Assembly: GCF_000335475.2 (NCBI RefSeq)
Contig: NZ_ANAH02000064.1
Span: forward strand, 62,001 to 126,000
Direction: 5' to 3'
DNA from: Cystobacter fuscus DSM 2262
GTDB lineage: Bacteria; Myxococcota; Myxococcia; Myxococcales; Myxococcaceae
Length of the DNA: 64,000 nucleotides
Shown here: one piece after another, positions 26,373 through 35,449 of the stretch
Layout of the letters: each line of letters begins with the position of its first letter
Position numbering within the stretch: the first letter of the stretch is position 1
The notes under the pieces: model-generated
Databases searched by the model: none
What the model was told of the DNA's origin: nothing
The model's input: the letters and a program-made list of their open reading frames with translations, nothing else
Made by a program: the position numbers and the translations under genes

Positions 26373-29300
26373 ATGCCTCTCGGTACGCCTGTCCTCCAGG
26401 GATACACCGTCACCGAAACGATCCGGGAAGGAGCCTCGACCGTCGTCTTCCGCGCGTTGCGGGAACAGGATGGGCGGCCGGTCATCCTCAAGATGCCCAG
26501 CACCGAGCACCCAGCCCTCCGAGACCTCGAGCGGCTGAGAAGTGAGTATGAACTGGGGATGCGGGTAGGGGGCGCGGCGGCGGTGAAGCCGTATTCCCTG
26601 GAGCGCAGCCGGGACCGGCTGGTCCTGATCCTGGAAGACTTTGGCGGCCAGCCCCTCGCGCACTTCCTCGGCGCCCCCATGGAACCCGGGCGCTTCCTCG
26701 AACTCGCCACCCGAATCACCCGGGCCCTCGCCGAGCTCCATCGGCATGGTGTCGCTCACAGGGACATCAAGCCCGGCAACATCCTCGTCCACCCCGAAAC
26801 GGGAGAGGTGAAGCTCACGGACCTCGGAAGAGCCTCACTTCTCCCCCGAGAATACCAGGGACTGCAGAACCCCCGGCTCATCGAAGGCTCACTGCCCTAC
26901 CTGTCTCCCGAGCAGACGGGACGGATGGCCCGGGCCGTCGACTATCGCAGCGACCTGTACTCGCTCGGTGTCACCTTCTTCGAGATGCTCACCGGCACCT
27001 TGCCCTTCCACGCCGAAGATCTCCTGGGCTGGATCCATTGCCACATCGCCCGGCCTCCACCGAGCCCCTCCGACATCATCCCCGCGGTTGCCGAGGTGCT
27101 CTCCCAGATCGTCCTCAAGCTGATGTCCAAGATGGCCGAGGAGCGCTACCAGAGTGCGCTCGGCCTGAAGTTCGACCTGGAGAGGTGTCTCGAGCAGTGG
27201 AAGGCGCACGGTTGCCTCGTGCCCTTTCCACTCGGTGCCCATGATGTCTCGGAGCGCTTCCAGATTCCGCAGAAGCTCTACGGACGCGAGGAGGAGGTCG
27301 CCGCGCTGTTGGACGCCTTCGAGCGGGTCGTCTCCAGGGGAGCCCCCGAGCTGATGCTCGTCTCGGGATGCCCCGGCATCGGAAAGTCCTCGCTGGTCCG
27401 CGAGCTGTACGGGCCCCTCGTGAAGGTGAGGGGGAGCTTCCTCTCGGGCAAGTTCGACCAGTTCAAACGTGACGCCCCCTACGCCACGCTCTCCCAGGCC
27501 TTCCGCGAACTCGTGCAGCAACTCCTCACCGAGGATGAAGAGCGGATCGCGGACTGGAGACGGCGGCTCCAGTCGGCCGTGGGTCTCGATGGGCAGCTCC
27601 TCGTCGACGTCGTTCCCCAGATAGAGCTCATCATCGGCAGACAGCCACCCGTCCAGCAGCTGCCGCTGCTCGAGGCGCGGCACCGCTTCCATCGGATCTT
27701 CCAGAAGTTCCTGGGAGTGTTCACCCGGAGCGAGCACCCGTTGGCCCTTTTCCTGGATGATCTCCAGTGGGCCGATGCCGCCAGTCTCCAGCTGCTCAAA
27801 CACCTCATCACCCACCCGGGGACCCGGCACCTCCTGGTGATTGGCGCCTACCGGGACAACGAGGTCAGTCCCTCCCACCCCTTGATGCTGACCTTGAGCG
27901 AAATCCGCGAGACGGGGGCGGTCGTGAACGAGCTCGTCCTCTCGCCGCTCTCCCTCGAGCACCTCAATCTGCTCGTCGCCGACACCCTGCATCAGGAGCC
28001 ATCTCATACCTACCCGCTGACCCGGCTCATCCAGGAGAAGACACAGGGAAACCCCTTCTTCGTCACCCAATTCCTGACGATGCTCTATCAAGAGGGTCTG
28101 GTGGAGCTGGAGCGGGCGGCGGCGGCGTGGCGGTGGGACATCGATCGGATCCGCGCCAAGAGCTATACGGACAACGTCGTCGAGCTGATGCTGGCGAGGC
28201 TGAAGCGCCTCCCGGTGACAACCCAGAACGTGCTGATGCTCGCCGCCAGTAGTGGCGACCGCATCGAGGCGCGGCTGCTCGCGGTGATTCGCGGTCAAGC
28301 AGAGGAGGGGATCCACCGGGAGATGTGGGAAGCCGTCCGGGAAGGGCTGATGCTGCGCATGGGGGATTCCTATCGATTCCTTCACGACCGGGTCCAGCAG
28401 GCGGCTTATTCGCTCATCCCCGAGGACCAACGAAGCGCGGCGCACCTGCGAAATGGCCGCCTGCTGCTGGCCCATCTCCCATCGGCGGAAATCGAAGAGA
28501 GGATCTTCGATGTGGTGAACCAGCTCGACCGCGGTGTCTCCGGAGTCGTCTCGCCCGAGGAGAAGGAGCGGCTCGCGGGGCTCAACCTCCTGGCCGGAAG
28601 AAAGGCCAAGGCTTCCACCGCCTACCGCTCCGCCCTCAAGTATCTGTCCGCCGGCGTGACGCTGCTCTCCGGGCGCTGCTGGGAAGAGCAGTACGCGCTG
28701 GCGTATGCGTTGCACGAGGAGTTGGCGGAGTGCGAGTTCTTGAGTGGTGGCACCGAAGAGGCGGAGCGGCTGCTCACCGGGGTCATCGAACGGGCCAGGA
28801 CGCGGGCCGACAAGGCCACGGTCTATCGCGTCTTGATCGAACTCCATGTCACGAAAGCGGAGAACGCGAGGGCCGTCGACATTGCCCTGGAATGCCTCGC
28901 GCTCTTCGGCCTCCGCCTGTCTCCCCACCCGGACTGGAGCGAGGTCGAGGCGGAATACGAGCAGGTCTGGGCGAACCTGGGCGGCCGTCGCATCGAGGAC
29001 CTCCTCGGTCTGCCCCTCACGACGGACCCCGAGGTACAGACCACCATGAGGGTGCTGTCGAGCGTGTTCGCCCCGGCCTACTTCACGGACCACAACCTGT
29101 ACTACCTCCACCTCTGCCACATGGTGAATATCAGCCTTCACCATGGCACCACCGACGCCACGCCCCACGGCTACGCCCATTTCGGCCTCATGCTTGGCTC
29201 CGCCTTCCACCGCTACCAGGACGGCTACCGTTTCGGGCGGCTGGCCCGCGACCTCGTCGACACCCACCACTTCCTCGCATACAAAGCCAAGGTCAATCTC

Positions 29301-32300
29301 GCCATGGCGATCATCTCCCACTGGAGCCGTCCGCTCCGAGAGGATCTCGGCTATCTCCAGATAGCGTTTCAGGCAGCCACCGAGACGGGTGACATCTCCA
29401 TCGCCTGTTATTGCTGCGAGAATTTCATCGCGGCGGAACTCTCCCAGGGAGTCCCTCTGAGCGAGGTCTACCGCGAGACCGAGGAGCGGCTGGACTACGT
29501 GCGCAAGGCCAGGTTCCAGGATCTCGACGAGACCATCGTCAACATTCAGTGCTTCATCCAGAACATGCGAGGACTCGCCCAGGGCTTCTCGACCTTCACG
29601 GACGAGAGCTTCAACCAGGAGGAATTCGAGGTCCGGCGGACAGAGAACCGGCTGAGCATGAGGACCTGCCTGTACCACATCCTCAAGCTCCAGGCCTGCT
29701 TCATGTCAGGCGATGACGAGGAGGCACTCGTGGCGGCGTCCCGGGCGAAGAAGTTCCTGTGGGCAGTCCTCGGACTCATCCAGGTTCACGACTACCACTT
29801 CTACGCCGCGCTCACCCTGGCCGCCTCCCATGACAAGGCTCCTCCCGATGAACGTGCGCGCTGTCTGGAGACGCTCGCCACCCACCAGCGGCAGCTCCAG
29901 GAGTGGGCGGAGAACTGTCCGGAGAACTTCTCCAACACCCATGCGCTGGTGTCGGCGGAGATCGCCCGCCTCCTTGGCCGGGACCTGGAGGCCATGCGCC
30001 TGTACGAGGAAGCGATCCGCTCGGCACGGGACAATGGCTTCATCCAGAACGAGGGCCTCTCCTACGAGCTGGCCGCCCGGTTCTATCTCCAGCGGGGATA
30101 TGAGGACTTCGCCCACACCTATCTGCGCAAGGCCCGAGCCTGCTACGAGAGCTGGGGAGCCGACGGGAAGGTCCGGCAGCTCGACGAGCGCTACCCGGAC
30201 CTGCTGGGGCGGCCAGCGCTCCCCATCACCGCCACGGTCGTGGCGCGCCCGGAGCAACTGGACCTGCTCTCGGTGATGAAGGCCTCGCAGGCCATCTCCG
30301 GTGAAATCGTGCTGGAGCGGCTCCTGGAGACCCTGATGCGCGTCCTGCTCGAGCAGGCGGGTGCCCAGAGGGGCTTGCTGATGCTGCGCCGGGGAGAGGA
30401 CCTGTCCATCAGCGCCGAGGCGCGGCTCGACACGGAGGAGGTCGTGGTCCGGCTCTTCCCTCCGGAGCCCTCGGCCCAGGCGCCGCCCCAAGCCGTCATC
30501 AACTATGTGAAGCGGACCCGGGAGCGAGTCATCCTGGGGGACTCGTCCACCCCGGGGCTGTTCGGCGCGGATGGCTCCGGCGCTTCGAGGTTGCCTCGCT
30601 CCGCGCTGTGCCTGCCCATCTTGAGGCAGGGAGAGCTGGTGGCGCTGCTGTACCTGGAGAACAACCTGGCGAGCAATGCCTTCTCCGCGGACCGGATGGC
30701 GACGCTCGATCTGCTGGCCGCCCAGGCCGCCATCTCCCTGGAGAATGCCAGGCTCTATTCCGATGTGCAGGAGGAGAGCAGGGAGCGCGAGCGGGCGGAG
30801 GCAGCCGCCTCGGAGCGGGCAGCGGCGTTGGCCCGCTCGGAGCAGGCGCTCCACGCCGAGAGACAACTCCTCCAGTCCATCCTCACGAACATGGGAGAAG
30901 GAGTGGTGGTCGCGGACGAGCACGGACAGTTCGTGCTCTTCAACCCGGCGGCGGAACAGGTCCTGGGAATCGGTGTGACCGACACGCCCCTCGGACAATG
31001 GTCGGAGCACTACGGCTTCTACCTGCACGACCAGGTCACTCTCCATCCCTCCGCGGAGCTGCCGCTCGCCCGGGCCATCCGGGGCGAGGCCGTGGACAGG
31101 GTGGAACTCTTCATGCGCCACCCCTCGAAGCCGGAGGGGACGTGGCTGCTCGTGAGCGCCCGCCCGCTCAAGGACGACCAGGGCACCCTGCGAGGAGGGG
31201 TCGCCGTCGTCAGTGACGTGACCGACATCAAGGAGGCGGAGGAGACGCTGCGCAGAAGCCAGCACCAGCTCCAGTCGATCATCGACAACACTCCCGCGCT
31301 CGTCTCCATCAAGGACACCCAGGGACGCTTCCTCCTGGTCAACCGGCGCTTCGAGAGTCTCCTCGGGGTCAAGGCGGAACAGCTCATCGGCAAGAGCGAC
31401 GACGAGGTCTTCCCCAAGGAGCAGGCGGAGCAGTTCCGCGCCCATGACCTCGATGTGCTCGAAGCGGGCAGGCCGCTGGAATGGGAGGAGGTGGTGCTCC
31501 AGGGCGATGGCCCGCATACGTACCTCTCCGTCAAGTTTCCCCTCGCGGACGCGGCCGAGACCCCCCACGCGCTCTGCGGCATCTCCACGGACATCACCGA
31601 GCGAAAGCGGATGGAAGTGGCGGAGCGTTTCCTGGCCGAGGCCAGCAGGGAGTTGGTGGCCTCGCTCGACTACGAAACCACCTTCCAGCGCATCGCCGGG
31701 CTCGCGGTGCCCCAGCTGGCGGAGCTGTGCATCGTCTTCGCGCTCCACGAGAGTGGGCAGCGCCGGCCGATGGCGGTGGCCGATGTCCTCCCAGCTCGAG
31801 CCGAGCGCGTGCGCGAATTCCTCCATCACCATCCCCTGGATGCCAACGCTTCGACCGGCCCTCACCAGGTGATCTGCTCCGGCCAGCCGGAGGCCTTCCC
31901 GGGAAGGCCCGGGCTGCTGGGGCAGCCCATTCCGGAGGAGGCGCGGTGGAACGCACTGAAGGCACTGGAGGGGAAACCCTCCATCTGCGTGCCGCTCTGG
32001 GCGAGGGGGCGCTGCCTCGGCGTGCTGTCGCTGCTCTCCACGCGGTCGAGCCGGGTCCATGGCCCGGCCGACCTGGCCCTGGCGGAGGAGCTGGGACGCC
32101 GAGCGGCCTTCGCCATCGACAATGCCCTGCTCTATCGCAAAGCCCAGGAGTCCATTCGCGTGAGGGATGAATTCCTGTCGATCGCCTCGCACGAACTCAA
32201 GACCCCCCTCACCTCCATGAAGCTGCGCGCCCGCCAGGTGGAACTCGCCCTCGCCCATCAACCCCTGGAGCCACGGCTCGGCTGCAAGGTGTCGAGCATG

Positions 32301-32906
32301 CTCGCCACCTTCAGTGACCAGATGAAGCGCTTGGGGCAACTGGTCGATCAACTCCTCGACGTCTCCCGTATCAATACCGGGCGGCTCGAGCTGCACGTGG
32401 AAGAGACAGACCTCGCCGCCGTCGCGCGAGAGGTCGCGGAGCGACTCGCCGAGCAGGTCGAGAATGCCGGTTGCACGCTCGAGCTGGAGCTCGAGCTACC
32501 GGTGGTTGGAGAGTGGGACAGGCTTCGCCTCGAGCAGGTCGTGATGAACCTGCTGACCAATGCCATGAAGTACGGAGCGCATGGCCCCATCCGGATGAAG
32601 GTGTGGAGCGAGGAAGACAAGGCGCTGCTGCGGGTCGAAGATCGCGGGCTCGGGATTCCCAAGGAGGACCAGACGAGGATCTTCGAGGTTTTTGAACGCG
32701 CGGCCTCGCACAACTACGGTGGGTTCGGCCTCGGGCTCTTCATCGCGCGGCAGATCGTCCTGGCACATGCCGGGCGAATCTGGCTGGAAAGCGAGCCTGG
32801 GGTGGGGACGACCTTCTTCGTCGAGTTCCCTCGAAGGGCCAGCGGGAGTCGACAAAGGCCGTTGCCGAAGGCGGCTGGTGGGCCCGAGCCGTTCACGAGA
32901 GCGTGA
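26373..32906 (+). CDS. Giant hybrid: Ser/Thr kinase, AAA ATPase, GAF, PAS and histidine kinase
   Basis: This is a 2177-residue cytoplasmic signalling protein. In order it has a Hanks kinase (about 1-270; Lys40, HRD 129-131, Asn136), an ATPase module with P-loop GCPGIGKSS (about 305-660), a long helical repeat region (about 660-1290), a GAF domain (about 1300-1460), PAS domains near 1500 and 1635, a second GAF (about 1750-1920), then HisKA with phospho-acceptor His1940 (SHELKTPL) and HATPase_c with N-box NLLTNAMKYG and G-boxes DRGLGIP and GFGLGLF. Both kinase types are thus combined. The usual DFG of the Ser/Thr kinase is DLG. This architecture is known from cyanobacteria and myxobacteria; ligand and partner regulator are not encoded nearby. 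Confidence 0.88.
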   Translation: MPLGTPVLQGYTVTETIREGASTVVFRALREQDGRPVILKMPSTEHPALRDLERLRSEYELGMRVGGAAAVKPYSLERSRDRLVLILEDFGGQPLAHFLGAPMEPGRFLELATRITRALAELHRHGVAHRDIKPGNILVHPETGEVKLTDLGRASLLPREYQGLQNPRLIEGSLPYLSPEQTGRMARAVDYRSDLYSLGVTFFEMLTGTLPFHAEDLLGWIHCHIARPPPSPSDIIPAVAEVLSQIVLKLMSKMAEERYQSALGLKFDLERCLEQWKAHGCLVPFPLGAHDVSERFQIPQKLYGREEEVAALLDAFERVVSRGAPELMLVSGCPGIGKSSLVRELYGPLVKVRGSFLSGKFDQFKRDAPYATLSQAFRELVQQLLTEDEERIADWRRRLQSAVGLDGQLLVDVVPQIELIIGRQPPVQQLPLLEARHRFHRIFQKFLGVFTRSEHPLALFLDDLQWADAASLQLLKHLITHPGTRHLLVIGAYRDNEVSPSHPLMLTLSEIRETGAVVNELVLSPLSLEHLNLLVADTLHQEPSHTYPLTRLIQEKTQGNPFFVTQFLTMLYQEGLVELERAAAAWRWDIDRIRAKSYTDNVVELMLARLKRLPVTTQNVLMLAASSGDRIEARLLAVIRGQAEEGIHREMWEAVREGLMLRMGDSYRFLHDRVQQAAYSLIPEDQRSAAHLRNGRLLLAHLPSAEIEERIFDVVNQLDRGVSGVVSPEEKERLAGLNLLAGRKAKASTAYRSALKYLSAGVTLLSGRCWEEQYALAYALHEELAECEFLSGGTEEAERLLTGVIERARTRADKATVYRVLIELHVTKAENARAVDIALECLALFGLRLSPHPDWSEVEAEYEQVWANLGGRRIEDLLGLPLTTDPEVQTTMRVLSSVFAPAYFTDHNLYYLHLCHMVNISLHHGTTDATPHGYAHFGLMLGSAFHRYQDGYRFGRLARDLVDTHHFLAYKAKVNLAMAIISHWSRPLREDLGYLQIAFQAATETGDISIACYCCENFIAAELSQGVPLSEVYRETEERLDYVRKARFQDLDETIVNIQCFIQNMRGLAQGFSTFTDESFNQEEFEVRRTENRLSMRTCLYHILKLQACFMSGDDEEALVAASRAKKFLWAVLGLIQVHDYHFYAALTLAASHDKAPPDERARCLETLATHQRQLQEWAENCPENFSNTHALVSAEIARLLGRDLEAMRLYEEAIRSARDNGFIQNEGLSYELAARFYLQRGYEDFAHTYLRKARACYESWGADGKVRQLDERYPDLLGRPALPITATVVARPEQLDLLSVMKASQAISGEIVLERLLETLMRVLLEQAGAQRGLLMLRRGEDLSISAEARLDTEEVVVRLFPPEPSAQAPPQAVINYVKRTRERVILGDSSTPGLFGADGSGASRLPRSALCLPILRQGELVALLYLENNLASNAFSADRMATLDLLAAQAAISLENARLYSDVQEESRERERAEAAASERAAALARSEQALHAERQLLQSILTNMGEGVVVADEHGQFVLFNPAAEQVLGIGVTDTPLGQWSEHYGFYLHDQVTLHPSAELPLARAIRGEAVDRVELFMRHPSKPEGTWLLVSARPLKDDQGTLRGGVAVVSDVTDIKEAEETLRRSQHQLQSIIDNTPALVSIKDTQGRFLLVNRRFESLLGVKAEQLIGKSDDEVFPKEQAEQFRAHDLDVLEAGRPLEWEEVVLQGDGPHTYLSVKFPLADAAETPHALCGISTDITERKRMEVAERFLAEASRELVASLDYETTFQRIAGLAVPQLAELCIVFALHESGQRRPMAVADVLPARAERVREFLHHHPLDANASTGPHQVICSGQPEAFPGRPGLLGQPIPEEARWNALKALEGKPSICVPLWARGRCLGVLSLLSTRSSRVHGPADLALAEELGRRAAFAIDNALLYRKAQESIRVRDEFLSIASHELKTPLTSMKLRARQVELALAHQPLEPRLGCKVSSMLATFSDQMKRLGQLVDQLLDVSRINTGRLELHVEETDLAAVAREVAERLAEQVENAGCTLELELELPVVGEWDRLRLEQVVMNLLTNAMKYGAHGPIRMKVWSEEDKALLRVEDRGLGIPKEDQTRIFEVFERAASHNYGGFGLGLFIARQIVLAHAGRIWLESEPGVGTTFFVEFPRRASGSRQRPLPKAAGGPEPFTRA

Positions 32907-32949
32907 CCAGCCCGTCGGGGGGGCCTCCCGCTTGCTCAGTCGTTAAGAG

Positions 32950-33249
32950 GTGGAGCTGGACTACGAGGTGGAGCAGGACGAGGAGGGGGCGCCCGTCGGG
33001 GTGGTTCGGCTCCACCTGCCGGAGAAGCTCGCGCGCACGCTCGTGGAGGAGGAGCTTCCGTTGTTCGATCGGCCGGTGCGCTTCATCGTGGGCCGGGGCC
33101 GGCGTGGCGCCGTGCGCGCCGATTCGCTGCTCGACTTGCAGGAACTGCTCGACATGCCATGGATGCCCGACGAGCTCGAGGCGGCGCGCGACACGGGCGG
33201 CGGAGGACGAACGGGGCGGGGCAGGGGCGCCCGTCGCCCCAGGCGCTGA
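32950..33249 (+). CDS. Small hypothetical protein
   Basis: This is a 99-residue soluble protein. The first 75 residues are acidic with a plausible beta-alpha pattern (VGVVRLHLPEKLARTLVEEE) and the last 20 are Gly/Arg-rich and basic. The GTG start comes two codons after an in-frame stop and has a poor ribosome site, so it might be the remainder of a longer gene. Codon use is typical of the region. I do not recognise the family. Confidence 0.45.
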   Translation: MELDYEVEQDEEGAPVGVVRLHLPEKLARTLVEEELPLFDRPVRFIVGRGRRGAVRADSLLDLQELLDMPWMPDELEAARDTGGGGRTGRGRGARRPRR

Positions 33250-33337
33250 CTCAGGGTGTCAGTCGCAGATTGCCCGTGAACGTGGAGGCGGGGGGACTTT
33301 GGCGGTGTCGGTGCCAGTTCCTCCTGGGAGTTCGTCT

Positions 33338-33430
33338 ATGCTCTCCCACCACACCATGAGCGACATCACGCACGGTCCGCGCGAGAAGCGCGTCTCCCGG
33401 GAGTTCATCCCCCTCTTCGAGGGGGCGTAG
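33338..33430 (+). CDS. Possible 30-residue leader ORF before the RluA-like gene
   Basis: An ATG at 33338 with GGGAG eight bases upstream opens a 30-codon frame with strongly GC-rich third positions (for example [20 protein letters not shown]). It ends 4 bases before the RluA-like start, so it might be a co-translated small protein. There is no other support. Confidence 0.3.
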   Translation: MLSHHTMSDITHGPREKRVSREFIPLFEGA

Positions 33431-33434
33431 CGGC

Positions 33435-34331
33435 ATGACACTCAACACGGGCTATGCCTACCGCGAACAGTTGGGCGCCCGGGCACGAGGACAGAGCACA
33501 CTCGCCTATCTGGTCGCCGCCTACCGGCACTCCCCGCTGGAGGTGTGGCGGGAGCGGCTCTCCCGGGGCGAGGTCCTGTTGGATGACATCCCCGCGACGG
33601 GTGAGGAGCGTCTGAAAGCCGGCCAGTGGCTCGTCTGGAACCGGCCCCCCTGGGAGGAGAAGGAGACGCCGCGCGACTACTCGCTCGTGCACGAGGACGA
33701 GGCGCTCCTGGCGGTCATCAAGCCGGGCGGCCTGCCCACGGTGCCGGGTGGAGGCTTCCTGGTGAACACCCTGCTCTTCCTCGTGCGGGAGCGCTTTCCA
33801 GAGGCGAGTCCCCTGCATCGGCTGGGACGTGGGACCTCGGGCCTGGTGCTCTTCGCGCGCACGCACGACGCGGCGGCGAAGCTGTCGCGCGCCTGGCGCG
33901 AGCACGAGGTGGAGAAGCGCTACCGGGCCCTGTCGGGTGGCGTGGCCACCCAGGAGCGCTACGACATCACCGCGCCCATCGGCGAGGCGGTGCATCCGGG
34001 CATGGGCATGGTCCCCATGGCGATGCCTGGCGGGAAGGCGTCCCGAAGCCTGGCGCGCGTGCTCCAGCGGCGCGCGGCGAGCACCCTCTTCGAGGTGGAC
34101 ATCCAGACGGGCCGCTCCCAGCAGATCCGCATCCATCTGGCCTTCATCGGGCATCCGCTCGAGGGAGATCCCGTCTACGCGGTGGGAGGCGTGCCGCGCG
34201 CCGAGCATCCGGGACTGCTCGGGGATGTCGGCTACCTGCTGCACGCGGAGCGGCTGTGCTTCGTGCATCCGCTCACGGGCGAGCGCCTGGAACTACACGC
34301 CTCCATTCCGAGCGAACTCGAGGTGCGGTAG
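33435..34331 (+). CDS. RluA-family pseudouridine synthase-like protein without the catalytic Asp
   Basis: This is a 298-residue protein with the RluA fold. An S4-like start is followed by a catalytic domain with the family segment at 128-136, where HRLD is replaced by HRLGRGTSG. The missing Asp131 is the nucleophile of all pseudouridine synthases. Other family blocks remain intact: [12 protein letters not shown] near 95, the strand [10 protein letters not shown] near 155 and the [13 protein letters not shown] block near 225. I recall that some plant and bacterial RluA relatives have the same HRLGRGTSG, so it may define a subgroup rather than damage. It may bind RNA without modifying it. It converges with the phosphotransferase pseudogene. 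Confidence 0.75.
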   Translation: MTLNTGYAYREQLGARARGQSTLAYLVAAYRHSPLEVWRERLSRGEVLLDDIPATGEERLKAGQWLVWNRPPWEEKETPRDYSLVHEDEALLAVIKPGGLPTVPGGGFLVNTLLFLVRERFPEASPLHRLGRGTSGLVLFARTHDAAAKLSRAWREHEVEKRYRALSGGVATQERYDITAPIGEAVHPGMGMVPMAMPGGKASRSLARVLQRRAASTLFEVDIQTGRSQQIRIHLAFIGHPLEGDPVYAVGGVPRAEHPGLLGDVGYLLHAERLCFVHPLTGERLELHASIPSELEVR

Positions 34332-34347
34332 CTCTTGTCGGGTTCGA

Positions 34348-35360
34348 TCAGCCAGGCGGAAGAGCCATCTCCAGGAGCTGGAGCGCCCGGGCGAACTCCG
34401 GCTGCTCCATGGCCTCGAGCCCATCCCGGGCGAGGATGAGGCTGAGCTGGAAGCGGTACTCCACGCCCTGGGCCGCGAGGGTTCCCGTGCCCAGGGCGCG
34501 CCGCGTCTCGGACCAGGAAGGCAGCTCCTCGCGTCGGGGTAGGGTGGCGGGCGGCTGCTGCCCGTTCTGGAGCGCGAGCAGCAGGAAGACGACGGCGTAG
34601 AAGCACCGCGACACCTGCCGCATCAGCTCCAGCCTGGCCCGCTGCCAGGCGGTGGGCTCCGCGCCCCAATAGGCGCGCAGCAGGAGCTCTTCCCGCGCGG
34701 GAGGGAAGTCGAACCAGAGCATCGCCGTGGTCAGGTCGAGGAACGGCTCCCCCATGCACGCCGTCTCCCAGTCGATGAGCCACAGCCGGGCGCCATCGAA
34801 GAGCAGGTTGTTGGGGTTGAGGTCGTTGTGGCACGGCGCGAGCGTCAGGTGGGGCCGCAGCGCCGCCTGGACGGCCTCGAATCGGGTGAGGAAGGTCTCG
34901 ATGAGCTCGGGGATGGGGAACCTCGCCCCGCGCAGGGCCCCCACGCCCCCGTGGATCATCTGGAGCCCATCCATGAAGACGGGGAACGCGGGGCCGGCAT
35001 GGAGGCGGCGCAGCATCTCGCCGAACCGCTCGAGGCCGTCGTCCGTGTCGAGCACGGGGCGGACGGGTTGGGTGTCGATTCATCCGCGAAGAGCATGGGG
35101 GGCGCGAGGCCCTGGTCGGCGGCGGCCGTCATGCAGGCGAAGTGGCGCTTGGGGTCATTGAGCGGGGAGGGCGCGTGGATGACCCGCAGCACGTGGGGCT
35201 TGCCCGCGACGGTGAGCTTGATCACGGGCGCCCCGGAGTAGCCCCCGTGAAGCGGGGTCAGGACGACGGACTCCCCGCTCCCAAATGTCTCGCGGATGGC
35301 CGCCGCCACGGCGTCACGCCGCGAGGCGGGGACAAGGGCGTAGAGGGAATCGTTGGACAC
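34348..35360 (-). pseudogene. Aminoglycoside/choline phosphotransferase-like gene, frameshifted
   Basis: Two frames together give one complete APH-family protein. The N-terminal part starts at a GTG (35360) behind GGGAGGAAC and runs as SNDSLYALVP... to LFADE. The C-terminal part, in another frame, holds the Brenner motif HNDLNPNNLLFD and the metal-binding LIDWE segment. A stop blocks the second frame just upstream, so the shift must occur at about 35070-35080, consistent with loss of one base in GATGAATC. The gene is either inactive or the result of a sequencing error. APH-family proteins phosphorylate antibiotics, sugars or choline; the substrate cannot be told. Confidence 0.7.
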
Positions 35361-35413
35361 GTGTTCCTCCCGGAAAGCACCTCGACTTCGACGTGTTCGT
35401 CCGTGTGTATACT

Positions 35414-35425
35414 GTGAAACTTCAC
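35414..35425. promoter_or_regulatory. Short palindrome upstream of the glycanase gene
   Basis: GTGAA-AC-TTCAC is a perfect inverted repeat 24 bases before the glycanase start, immediately preceded by a TATACT that would make a good -10 element. It may be an operator for the glycanase or the divergent phosphotransferase. Confidence 0.3.
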
Positions 35426-35449
35426 GTCTCGAAGAGGAACCAGCAAACG

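Noticed and set aside
26889-29678. Long open frame (929 codons) on the minus strand
   Set aside because: It lies opposite the hybrid kinase, whose motifs are clear. High GC keeps antisense frames open. It has no recognisable domain.
29706-32396. Long open frame (896 codons) on the minus strand
   Set aside because: Antisense shadow of the GAF/PAS/histidine kinase region.
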